This document shows, piece after piece, positions 30,900-41,272 of a DNA stretch of 64,000 nt. This DNA comes from Patiria miniata. Lineage: Eukaryota > Echinodermata > Asteroidea > Valvatida > Asterinidae. Where the stretch lies: assembly GCF_015706575.1 (NCBI RefSeq), contig NW_024037048.1, positions 15,579,512-15,643,511 of the forward strand. The letters are read 5' to 3'. Position 1 is the stretch's first letter, and every line of letters starts with the position of its first letter. The notes beneath the pieces are model-generated. The model ran no database searches and was not told where the DNA came from. It saw only the letters and a program-made list of their open reading frames with translations. Both the position numbers and the translations under genes were made by a program.

Positions 30900-32010
30900 A
30901 ATTGCAGGCATCACAAGGAACATACATTTTCTGCATTATCAAGGACAATCGATCTCATACCAAGGAAGTAGTGGCGGAAATCAGGTGGACACCGCAGTCA
31001 AGGTACGGTCGTTACAAAAATAATTATGTTCCGGATTGGAAATCAGCGCGCCGGTTTGACTACTAGCATCATCCCCCATTTGTTTGTTAACCGAATAATG
31101 TCCCATAATTGTGTTCATGATTATCTGTGTACCAACTGACCAAACACTTTCAAAGTATTCAGCAAATACTACTATCGCCATTTCAAGAAAATATTCAACG
31201 GAATCTAAGTGGCATCCTGAGTGGAACCCTGCATGCAAACAGAGCTTGTGCTTTATATTTTAAGACGAACAGCGGACAAGGCGGATCGGGGGGGGGGGGG
31301 GAGGGGACCATGCCCCCCCCTCCCCGCCAAAAAAACCCACCAGTTTTGTTTTTAAGTGACGTCGCAATAAAGGCAGGCACTTGGTACACTACCATCTTTT
31401 CGAAACAAAAAATGGTTAAAGTGGTCAGAAATTTCCTCAGATCGCCACAGAGCATTTAGAATTACAAAAAATTCGGGGCCCATGATTAAGCGGGCCCCGT
31501 GAACCCCACGCCGCAATTTTTTGGACCCACTTTCCGGGGACCAATTTTTTTTTTTTGGTGGGGGGGCTACCCCCCAAAAAATTGTGTTCTGGATCCGCCC
31601 TTGACAGGGAACAGAAGGGACGAATAATGTGCACTGACATCAACGCTGTACATGATTGCTACATATGAATCCAAGTAGATAAAGCAATTTGAACTTGAAT
31701 AAAACTGTGAGCATCATCACAATCCGGTCCGTTTGTAGTTGCGCCCTCTATATTCAGTTACACGTTCATCCTGCAGTGATTGAATATAGCTTGATAATCA
31801 AACCGGAATGGCGCACTGTGAACTCTAGCGAAATGACACAGTTTAACAACAAAGTTCAAAGGGTACTGAGTATCCACATAAATGATAACACAAAATAAGA
31901 CAGGCATGTTTGAGTTGTCTGGATTTCCTGATGAACGTTCTTCCGTGACCAACTTCCCCATAACTCTTCATCCTGAATTAGTTTGAGTGATTGCCGGAAT
32001 ACAATGTGAG
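30900..32010 (+). repeat. Unrecognised low-copy unit 1
   Basis: Ordered landmarks repeat in units 1-3 and in the second block: a 100-bp segment (CATCACAAGGAACATACATT, CTCATACCAAGGAAGTAGTG at 30904-31005); an AATATTCAAC...CTGAGTGGAACCCTGCATGC segment at about 31190; a TTGCGCCCTCTATATTCAG segment at 31738; and a GGATTTCCTGATGAACGTTC segment at 31920 that ends at a GTGAGT donor. The last segment reads SGFPDERSSVTNFPI in the + frame but has a stop (GTTTGA) in this copy. I do not recognise a protein family. Confidence 0.5.
31276..31605. mobile_element. MITE with GGGCGGATC ends inside unit 1
   Basis: The left end CAAGGCGGATC and the right end GATCCGCCCTTG are complementary, with poly-G at the left and further G/C runs inside. 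A copy is at about 57264-57598 in the duplicate block. GGATCCGCC ends are shared with the elements at 34413 and, loosely, 35062. Confidence 0.6.
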
Positions 32011-32369
32011 TACATCGATTCATGTTTAAAAATTAAAATGACTAATTAAACAGGGAAAAAACGAGGCAGAAAATAAGGGGGTGGTTGATCGTACCTATAT
32101 ACTGTTTAGGTTAAAGAGTCGAACATTCACAAGATTGTTTTCTTTAAACCAAAATGTTAACGCAGTAATTTTTTACCTGAACTATTGCAAGTGCGCGAAT
32201 TATTTTGAATAAGTGCGAATCCCGATCAATTTCAAGTATTCTGAATCACAGCAGGGAACTTGATGTAATGAGCTCTTTAAAAAAATGCTCCCAAATTTGA
32301 TTCAAAACCAGTCGAGTCTGAACAGCTTTGTTTTTGACACTGAATTATTTCGTGTTTGTATAGTGTTAT

Positions 32370-33390
32370 ATCAGACAAGATATATCGTCTTAAAAAGCTG
32401 AAGACGTTTTCTAAATAGTGTGCCGGTGGGCAGACTATTAACGTGTGTTAGCAACGAAATTCAGTGACAAGAACCAAAAAAATAATCCCTTTAATTTATC
32501 TGTTTTGGTCAAATGTATAGCATCAACTAAACTCAAAGTTCAAAAGTTAGTTGTGCTGCATCATACTTAAGATTGTGAGCAATTGATCATAATTATGTTC
32601 CTCTAACTGGTTCAAGGTTGCTTGAACTTGTAGTTGTAGGAATCACAATGAGCATACAGTTTCTGCATTTGTGGGGAAATCGATCTCATACCAAGGAAGT
32701 AGGGGCGCAAACACTACAGCTGGACTACCGCAGTCAAGTTACGTCGTTAAATAGGAAATCAGCGCACCGGTTTGGCTCTAGTAAGCCACCATCTGTTTGT
32801 CAACTGAAACTTGTCTCACAAAATATTTCAGATTTGTGAAAATCTGTACCAATCACCAAAAACTTTCGAAAAATAAGCCAAAAATCAATATGGCTGTTTG
32901 TCCAAATATCCAACAGAATCTCAGCGGCTGCTGAGTGGAACCCTACATGCAAATACATGAGTGAATTCATCCGAGAGCTTTTGCTTCAATCTCTTCAGGT
33001 GAACAAGAAAGCCTGAGTAATTTGTACAAACATCAACTCTATAGATGATTTCTACAAATTCACCCAGTTAAATAAAGCAATTTGAACTTGTATAAAACTG
33101 TGTGCTGTGTGCATCATCGCGATCCGGTCCGTTTGTATTTGCGCCCTCTATATTCATGACACGTTCATCCTGCGATGATTGAATGAAACTTGATGATCAA
33201 AGCGCACTGTGAACTCTAGCGAAATGGCAAAGTTGAAAGGGTACTGCTTGAGCAATAACACACAATAAGACAGGAATGTTTTAAATGTCCGGATTTCCTG
33301 ATAAACGTTCTTCCGTGACCAACTTCCACATAACTGCTGATCCTGAATTAGTTTCAGTGATTGCAGGGAAACAATGTGAGTACATTGCAC
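32370..33390 (+). repeat. Unrecognised low-copy unit 2
   Basis: The same landmarks as unit 1: AATCACAATGAGCATACAGT at 32640, ATATCCAACAGAATCTCAGC at 32918, a TATAAAA box at 33091-33097 followed about 50 bp later by GCGCCCTCTATATTCA, and the GGATTTCCTGATAAACGTTC segment (33290-33380), here open across the GTGAGT donor (SGFPDKRSSVTNFHITADPE, LVSVIAGKQ). A TATA-like box ahead of an open exon-like segment hints at a small gene, but the order and stops in other copies make this unproven. Confidence 0.45.
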
Positions 33391-34069
33391 CAGAGTTTCC
33401 GTGTTTAAAATTAAATTGATAAAATTAAAATGGCAAAATGAGGAAGAAAATAAAGGGGTGGTTGATCATACTGATTTTATGGGTGAGGTTATTAATATAG
33501 GATGGAGCTTTCGCAATATGTCTTCTTTAAACCAAAGAAAGACACTTTTTTAAAGTATTAAAAGTGCGTGAATTTGTTTAAGCATTAATCACAATCAGTT
33601 GAAACTAACCTGAAATCAGCAAGGAACTTGATGTTTAAACTCTTCCAAAAACCGCAATCAGATATGACTAGAAAAAGTCCTACCTGATAGCCTTTGCTTT
33701 GACAATACAACTTTCCGTGAATGTACAGTGTGCTATCCATTATAGTGACAAGATTTCAACTTTATGAAAATCTAAACCAGTCAGTATGTGAACAATAATT
33801 TAGTTTGAAGCGTGCGAAATGAAAGTAGAGGCGGAAATAATGTCAGACAGGAATTCCTCATTCCGAACAACAAAACCCTGATATATTTGGGTGATCGGGT
33901 ACTATCAGATCATTGTTTGGAAATGTTAAGAAATATATTTCTTTCTTTCTTTCTTTTTTCTGACCATAACTATCTGCGACTTTTCTTCTGAACAGTGCAG
34001 TACATGGTATAAACTTCAAACCTTTAACAAACATCAACATTGACTCCGAGGTGTACCTTTTTTATACTC

Positions 34070-34962
34070 TGACGTCATAATGACGTCATCGGATACCCTT
34101 ATTACAAGCGATTTCACTGCAAAAAACTCATTAACAAAATGATCAATAATGTTCACACTTTGAAATCTGATTGACTATACCTTGATAAACATTTTTGATA
34201 TTCGAAGGTAAAGTCGTCTGACCTTTCCTTCCGGGGTTACCGGTAGGTCAAATTTAGGTAAATTTAAAATGCAAAAAGAAGTTGCAGAAAGACGAAACCT
34301 GGTATGAACATGAACCTAGTGTGAAGATGTGGATATTTTAGTGACGTCGTCATGACGTCATCATACATCAAATTACAATCATATCAGGTCAAAATTTGAT
34401 AAAATGGTTTGACAGGCGCGGATCCAGAGGGTGGGGAGGGGGGGCCGACCCCCCCCCCCCCCCCCAGCCCTCGCTGTGAAACACACACACAAATATATCA
34501 CAATTATAGTAATAATAATTACCCGTTCGCCTATCACAACAATCTGACATATGTTTTGCTAGGAGCCTGACCCTCCCCCTGCAAAAATTCCTGGATCCGC
34601 CCTGTTTGAGCAATATCTTTTGTCCTAATAAACCTGAGTGTTCAGTGTTTTGTGAAGTGGCAGATTGTGCCTTGGGCGATAGGCTACAGGACTACAGGGT
34701 CATCATCTTTGGGTGGAATTTTTTTTCAAAAAGGTCATCGGATTATACCGCCAACATTGAACAGACAATGAAAGATTATGAAATAAACTTTAATTCAATG
34801 GGTGTTTCAAACACCTTGGAGAGTTGTGAGTATTTGTCCTGATCTTTACAAGTGGGGGTATTTATCACTGAGGTCCATGGCAGTTTATTTGCTGGTCTGC
34901 AGCCATAAATATTCTTTGAATTACCATAAACGTCTTTGCGACAATTCAGCATTGTGACGTCA
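34070..34962. promoter_or_regulatory. Cluster of CRE (TGACGTCA) palindromes
   Basis: Perfect TGACGTCA at 34070-34077, at 34081-34088 (two sites 3 bp apart), at 34353-34360 (with GTGACGTCGTCA just before it) and at 34955-34962. TGACGTCA is the CREB/ATF palindrome. The first pair follows TTTTTTATACTC. The duplicate block keeps three sites at 59961, 59972 and 60242, while the fourth has changed to TGACGTCC. Confidence 0.5.
34413..34604. mobile_element. Short MITE with GGATCC ends, TTTGA duplication
   Basis: CAGGCGCGGATCCAG at the left and GGATCCGCCCTG at the right are inverted. TTTGA flanks both sides (34408-34412 and 34605-34609). Poly-G and poly-C runs face each other inside. The duplicate is at 60302-60492 with the same TTTGA flanks. 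Confidence 0.75.
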
Positions 34963-35061
34963 TCGAACGGAAGTTAGTTATAATAGGGAGAATTTGAAAC
35001 TGAATCGCATGTTGATTCAAAGACCACGAACAAAAAGGCTACGGTTCAAAAAGGTGTGTTC

Positions 35062-35625
35062 CAGGCGCGGTTCTAGTGCCAAATTTTTTGGGGGGAGGGG
35101 GGCTAGCAAGGTGAATCCAGATTTTTTTCCAGGGAAACGTGCTGAAATGTTGACTGGTTATTTTCTCCGGACACTTAGGCCTCTGAAGATCAATACGTTA
35201 GGGGGGGGGGGCGGGGGAGGCTCGTGTCATATTTTCTATGGGAGCGTTCGTTCGCTCGTACCCCCGCCCTGCAAACAGGACGCTGGGATGCTTTATACAA
35301 AGGTCATGATAAATTACCCAGAATGCCATCCCCACTTCCTTCACAAGATTCTGAGAAGCTCATCTGCCCTTCCCAGCGCCCTGTTTGCAGGGCGGTGGGT
35401 ACAAGCGAACGGGGAGCGCTGATAAAATCCCACAATCAGGCACACTATATTAACTAAAAGTGTACAATGCACCCTTCTCATTTAGGGGGAGACCGTTCCC
35501 ATGTACGTCAAATTCTTACATTTTGCTAGTGCATTTATTTATTTTTAAAAGTTTTTTTGGGGGGCTAGACAATTTTGGGGGGGGGGGGGGGCTTTAGCCC
35601 CCCCCCCCCGTAGAACCGCGCCTGG
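35062..35625. mobile_element. MITE with CAGGCGCGGTTCTA ends
   Basis: The left end CAGGCGCGGTTCTAG and the right end GTAGAACCGCGCCTG are complementary, flanked by TGTGTTC on both sides. Poly-G/poly-C runs and an inner inverted pair (CCGCCCTGCAAACAGG ... CCCTGTTTGCAGGGCGG) are present. The duplicate is at about 60962-61474. Open frames through it are not genes. Confidence 0.7.
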
Positions 35626-35836
35626 ACTGTGTTCATAGCAGCGATTGGCCAAAATGTGAGGCACAGTTGTACAGTGAGTGCAGATTTGTACACTTCTTTT
35701 GTTCGAATGACGTTTTCTGTTTATAACTGACCAAAAACTTTTTGCATGTAAATGAATAGAAAAAAGATACAGTTTCCCACCATATTACAGCTTTATTGCG
35801 ATGCTTGAATGAAGAAAATATCAAACAGACACTCAC

Positions 35837-35897
35837 CTAAGCACAGTTCTTGAATTCTATCGCGGAAGCACTCCTCAACACTCGAGCGGATTGCTGG
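35837..35897 (-). other. Leader-like exon, type B, copy 1
   Basis: 61 bp on the - strand between a T-rich CAG acceptor and GTGAGTG. One frame reads PAIRSSVEECFRDRIQELCL. The same exon occurs at 61689-61749 and 63173-63233. Confidence 0.4.
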
Positions 35898-36303
35898 CTG
35901 AAAAAAAAACCAACAAAAATATGAGTCATTAAAATCCTCCAGGAGATAACTTGGGGGATGGTGGGGAGGCATAACTGAATTTCAAAAGTTCTAAATGCCC
36001 CCCTCCCAAAAAAAGCCTCTGTCGAGTGAAATTTAATTTGGTTTGATTATTCATTTCAAACAGAAATGCGTTCTCCAACGGTCCTGTCTGGACTTAAGCG
36101 CGAGGAACATTCATGTCTCTTTTGGAAGGCTTTGCTATTTTCGAATCAAACGAAGTAATCACGCAAATAAATTATATAATTGCCGGGAAAAAAGTACCTA
36201 TACCGATTTAATGACAGAAACTTTGCGATGCTCAAAGTGAAGAGACCGGTATCACATAAACACTGTGAATTGTTCAGCCTGATATATCATCTGAAAAAAA
36301 TGA

Positions 36304-37215
36304 AGATGTTTTCGACATAGTGCCAGTGGGCAGACTATGAACGTGTGCTACAATCCTGGCCAAATCTCCCAACTCCCCGGCCCCCGTTCAGTGTTGTCGC
36401 TCATTGCGCGGTGTGTGCTCCATCAGTTGGAGAGAACAACATTGACCGGGGGAGCGGGGAGTGGGTGACCGTGGCAGGCTCAGGAAGTGTCCCAACCATT
36501 TTGGTCGGGATTGTAGCAACGAAATCAAGTGACAAGAACTAAAAAAAATAATCCCTTTAATTTATCTGTTTTTGTCAAATGTATAGCATCAACTAAGCTT
36601 AAAGTTCAAAAAGTTAGTTGTGCTGCATCATACTTAAGATTGTGAGCAATTGATCCTATGTTCCTCTAACTGGTTCAAGGTTGCTTGAACTTGTGGTTAT
36701 AGGAATCACAATGAGCATACAGTTTCTGCATTAGTGAGGGAAATTGATCTCATGCCAAGGAAGTAGAGGCGCAAACATTACAGCTGGACTTCTGCAGTCA
36801 AGTTACAGTCGTTACATAAAGATTTATTTTCCGGATAGGAAATCAGCGCACCGGTTTGGCTCTAGTAAGCCACCATCTGGTTGTCAACTGAAACGTGACT
36901 CTAAACATTTGGGATTTGTGAAAATCTGTACCAATAACGCAACCAAAAACATTCGAAATATTAAGCCAAATACCAATATTGCTTTGTCCCAAAATATTCA
37001 ACAGAATCTCAGTTGCATGCTGAGTGGAACTCTACATGCAAACATGACTGAATTCGTCCGAGAGCTTTTGCTTCAAATTTTAAGGCGAACAGCAGAGCAG
37101 AAGGACTGAGTAATTCGTACAAACATCAGTTCTATGCATGATTTCTACAAATGAACCCAGCTAGATAAAACAATTTGAACTTGAATAAAACTAAGTGCAT
37201 GATCATCCGGTCTGT
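36304..37215 (+). repeat. Unrecognised low-copy unit 3
   Basis: It carries the landmarks AATCACAATGAGCATACAGT (36704) and AATATTCAACAGAATCTCAG (about 36995), the latter open for NLSCMLSGTLHANMTEFVRE and RRTAEQKD. It lacks the SGFP segment. A 163-bp MITE (36351-36513) sits in it. Confidence 0.45.
36351..36513. mobile_element. Small MITE with TA duplication in unit 3
   Basis: The ends CAATCCTGGCCAAA and TTTTGGTCGGGATTG are imperfect inverted repeats. TA lies on both sides. Units 2 (32448) and 1' (58440) show the empty site GTGTTAGCAACG. Confidence 0.65.
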
Positions 37216-37619
37216 TAGTATTTGCGTCCTATTACTGTGAGGCTATAGAGTGTTTATCCGACTAGTCACACTTTTATCCAACAATGTTTGTTTGTAAATG
37301 ACGATCACTAATTGTGGCGGTTCGGACCGCGCTGGTTTGGCTGTTAGTTATCGTGCAACAGCATCGGTATCATAGTCACGCAAGATCAGTTTCAATTCCA
37401 ATTTAATTTGTTCATAAACATTTTGTTGTTCAGCCCTCACTCCTCAAGCAACTACACATCACAAGCTTACAGAGAAGCGAGGCTCAAGCCTACTACCACG
37501 CTCGCTGTTTGGAAACAGTGTCAGCAATAATCTTCGGAATTTCAATCCCACGTTGATTCAAACTACGTGCAAGAAGGCACATTGTTTCGGGGGGAAAACA
37601 TAATTGTTTCAAACACTCA

Positions 37620-37730
37620 CCGAGCACAATCTTGTTCTTGCAATCAGTTCTCTCTCTGGTTGTCGTCCGAAGGAGCTAGGTGACGAGCTATGAGGGGAGA
37701 AGCGGCCCGCATCTGCCTTAAATCTTGGAA
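37620..37730 (-). other. Possible first exon / promoter on the - strand
   Basis: On the - strand the sequence CAAGAACAAGATTGTGCTCG is followed by GTGAGTG (donor at about 37620). It resembles the end of the type B leader exons, but its upstream side shows no acceptor. Further upstream are a TTTAAG (37719) and two CCAAT boxes (ATTGG at about 37880 and 37993 on the + strand). This may be the transcription start for the - strand leader exons and C1q genes. Confidence 0.3.
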
Positions 37731-39158
37731 TCGATTTCCTGAGAAGTGACTGAGGGACTGTCAATCACACATCACCGACTCGCTTCATATTAATAAGACG
37801 AAAGTCAGTTAATATCGTTGAGGCTATTAAAGTCACCCATACAAACTTGTGTCACCGACACTGAAATAGCCACATCCTATTGGTTGATACTGTATCGATG
37901 TCGGTGACAAATCCAAAACACATGATTTGTGATTGACACGCAAAACTACATCCCGGCACTTGTGGTCACCGCGAGTCACCGAGTAACTGTGATTGGTGGA
38001 TAGAATAATGACGTACACCGGCCGTGATTTACTCGGTGATCAGTTTGCGCTGTACGAAGAACTCTATGGTTTGAGTCTCAGGGTAGTAGAAGTATATATT
38101 CTGTGAGTTTTTTTGTTGTGTATGTAGTCACCATCAAATTGATTCAGTACATGAAAATCAATTATGTGTAATGGGCAATTAAGATTACACACATTGTTAA
38201 AATGGGCTTCATTTTAGAACAAACCAACATAGAACTAGCACACTAAATTGTCCAGCTATTGTCTAGTTATTGTCTACGGTCTAATGTTGAGTTATGACCT
38301 TTTTTTTTATTTAACAAGGCTGGCTGACGGGGAGGGGTGGGTCACGGCAGCAAAATCAGTAGTTGGAATAACTAAATCAGAAGTCGAGAGAAGACGACTG
38401 GTTTTAAATCGATGCTTCTCATCCGGCCTTCCCTCGATTGATTCATGAAATCTATAGAGAGAAGGGGGTGCCGGGATGGGAGCGCCCCCATAGCGCCAAA
38501 TGAGGTTCAGCCCCCCCCCCCCCCCCTCACACACACACAACCACACAACCAACCCCAGACAAATATTGTATTGTACACTTGCATCTTTTCTACAATACAG
38601 AGTCAGGATTGTTTGCAAAAAACAAGTTTTAGCAGGAAATCAGTGGTTAGGCGTAATATGACCGCTTTGACAGGGACTTTGAGGAAATACACAATGCATG
38701 GGAATGAATCCACCTGGACAAAACAACATGAACTTCGGTGAACTATGCGCATCCTATCCTGTCCCTGCATATCCAGGGCGCTCCAATGGTGACTGTACGC
38801 ATACAATCAGATCAGTTTTGGCATTGAGATTACATTTTATATTTAAAAAAAAATCGTCCAATGGGGGCGCTGTTCAAACCCGACGATCATGGACACTATC
38901 GGACAATAGGTGGCGCCACGCTGCGTGGCCAAAATAAATACACAACAACCAGACATGCCAGATGGAGCAAAATTGTTGTTCACAAACATGACAAAGTGGA
39001 AGGAACTGAAGGTGATATTCGATAAGGAAATAGCCGCAGCTGTGGAGAATGAAGCGATTTTGGCAGAAGGAATCCCTCGGTTGGACTGGGGTTATCGTGA
39101 TGATGCTCTTGCTAGATAGAGTGTTCGAGATAGGTCAGCAAAAAGCATGGTCATGGTG
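37731..39158. other. Non-coding spacer with transposon fragments
   Basis: No gene is recognised. A poly-C tract lies at 38509-38526. An ORF of 69 codons at 38910-39119 (ends DWGYRDDALAR) has no recognised family and no splice context. Confidence 0.4.
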
Positions 39159-39166
39159 TTTGAAGG

Positions 39167-39829
39167 AATGTCAGACAAGTCGACCGTTGAGACAACTCGA
39201 CCGTTGAGACAGGTCGACCGTTGAGACAGGTCGACCGTTGAGACAACTCGACTCGGGACAACTCGACCGTTGAGACTGCTCGACTTAATGGAAATGAATA
39301 CACGTGGAGCAGAAAAAGTTGCACAAATCTGTGGCAAGACCGATCACGGGTGCGGCGCGGGCATACTCGATGTACAGAGGGCGTCGCGTCGGGCCGATGC
39401 GCCCCGCCCGCCCGCGAGGACCGTGCCCGGCACGCGGGCACATCGACCGGCGCGGCAAATGGGCGCACAGGCCCGGCAAAAACGATGCCACAGTGCACGG
39501 TACGGCCGCGTTGACCGGGGATGCGCGCACGTGACCTTGAAAAAAACGAACGATGTGCACGGACAATCATGCTGCGCTATATCGGGTCTGTTATATGCAA
39601 CCAAAAAAACTCATGTGTCATCACTCCCAAACGGCGATCAGCCGCTGTAAAATTCCCCGGTACTAATCCCTGAAACTAGGCCCAAAACATGCGAGGCGAC
39701 TTGTCTCAACGGTCGACTTGTCTTTCCATTTATCGCACATACGGTCGAGTTGTCTCAACGGTCGAGTTGTCTCAACGGTCGACTTGTCCCGAGTCGAGTT
39801 GTCTCAACGGTCGACTTGTCTGACCCCCG
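39167..39829. mobile_element. hAT-like element with 17-bp subterminal repeats
   Basis: The left end carries TGTCAGACAAGTCGACC followed by five or more 17-bp units CGACCGTTGAGACAGGT. The right end is the inverted form, ending GTCGACTTGTCTGAC. TTTGAAGG flanks both sides (39159-39166 and 39830-39837), an 8-bp target duplication as in hAT elements. The ~300-bp core (39330-39545) is CG-rich and gives overlapping ORFs on both strands without a family match. Confidence 0.75.
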
Positions 39830-39880
39830 TTTGAAGGTTCAAGTGTAGTCCGCGGACCGTAGCCTAACTTGGAGTTGGAC

Positions 39881-40362
39881 CCTAGCCGGCATAAATGTGG
39901 CCAATTTACTGGACTACCTCCGCAATAAAGGCCACACTTCCACCATGTCCATCATGTACAAAAACAGGTTGAACTTTGTCAACTTTTGATATTCACATTT
40001 AGGCCTAGTTTGTACTTTATTTTTGGTTTAGAAGTTACTCACCATGCTCACCCTCTTTTGTCATGTTTGTGCTGCCTTTTCAGATGTCTAATTTTCGTGA
40101 AATTTCATGTTGAAATTTTGATACGCGAACGTGTGCAAACGAATCTGGAAATTTCACGCAAAAGAGACATCTGAAAAAGGCAGCACTTTCTGATTAGGCT
40201 ATAAAGAGGGTGAGTAGGCTTCTAAAGCAAAAATAAACTACAAATTAAGCTTAAATGTGCAAATCAAAATTTGACAAAGTTTGACATGTTTTGGTACATG
40301 GTGGAAGTGTGGCCTTTATTTACGGAGGTAGTCTAGTAAATTGGCCACATTTATGGGGCTAA
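39881..40362. mobile_element. Palindromic MITE, family P, copy 2
   Basis: Related to 17617-18107: CATAAATGTGGCCAATTTAC at the left and GGCCACATTTATGGGG at the right, with the AAAAGGCAGCACTTTCTGA segment inside. The two family copies differ by many substitutions, so they are old or separate insertions. Confidence 0.75.
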
Positions 40363-40365
40363 GTT

Positions 40366-41272
40366 GGACCCAACTTATCGCCTTTGTAACATTCGGACAT
40401 GGTCTGGCGATAGTGGGGTCCAAGCTAATTCCCGTATATGCCGAGCAACACAATTTTGTCTTTTGTCCCAAAAACCCAACATTGCCAAAAAAAACCATCA
40501 GATTTCACCCTCAAAATGGCCTCCAAATTACTAGATACGCCACCTGAGGTTCAAGTAGACATCAATAATTAAGATGGTTGTACTGAAGTTTATTTATGAT
40601 CTGAATGAAAAGTGAAATTTCCCATTCAATCCCGAGAGCTCCCCTTGCGATCGTGAACACGTTCAATTTCTGATTTGTGTTAATGTTTGAACGATGCGAT
40701 GTGGTCTTCATGACCAGCGTACATTGTACATTCGATGGTCCCCATATCCCGAGTGCGATTCCGTTACCGAGCGCAATGCATCGATTATGATAATGAGTAG
40801 ATTGGATCTCGTTTGTAAACACAAGTATATTTCGAACGATAATAGAGAGTCGGGAACTAGGACAGCTTTTATTGGCGGAAAGCAGTTCAAGCTAGTTCCC
40901 AATTGTCTTTTACCATTTGAAATCCACTTGTGTTCACAAGCGAGATCCAGTCTACTCATTATCATAATCGATGCTTCGCGCTCGGTAACAGAATCGCACT
41001 CAGGATATGGGGACCATTGATTGTACGCTGGGCATGAAGACTACATCACATCGTTCATTAACACGAGTCGGAAATTTAACGTGTTCATGATCGCGAGGGG
41101 AGCTCTCAGAATTGAACGGGAAATTTCACTTTTCTTCCGGATCGTAAATAAACTTCAGTACAACCATTTTAATCATCGATGTCTATTTGTACCTCAGGTG
41201 GCCTATCTAGTAATTGGGAGGCCATTTTGAGGGTGAAATCTGAATGTTAAAAAGACGATATAAGTTGGGTCC
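40366..41272. mobile_element. Long foldback element (~0.9 kb)
   Basis: The arms begin TTGGACCCAACTTATCG and end CGATATAAGTTGGGTCCAA. Inside, about 350 bp on each side are inverted copies (CCTCAAAATGGCCTCC / GGAGGCCATTTTGAGG; GATTATGATAATGAGTAGAT and its complement). The centre is near 40880. ORFs on both strands mirror each other and are not genes. Confidence 0.8.

Larger units (their letters stand above)
23400..36240. repeat. Segmental duplication, copy 1
   Basis: From the poly-G tract before the SLC12 terminal exon through the C1q genes, leader exons and unknown units, this block aligns in order and orientation with about 51207-62103. Most stretches look well over 90 % identical by eye, with small indels. 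Copy 1 has two C1q genes and the assembly gap; copy 2 has one. After about 36240 copy 1 continues in single-copy units, whereas copy 2 breaks into minisatellite. Confidence 0.9.

Noticed and set aside
39270..39650. Long overlapping ORFs on both strands in the CG-rich core
   Set aside because: High CG lowers stop frequency in all frames. The frames overlap on both strands, and none shows a known domain or splice context.
40694..41020. Overlapping ~100-codon ORFs on both strands
   Set aside because: They are mirror images formed by the two arms of the foldback at 40366-41272.
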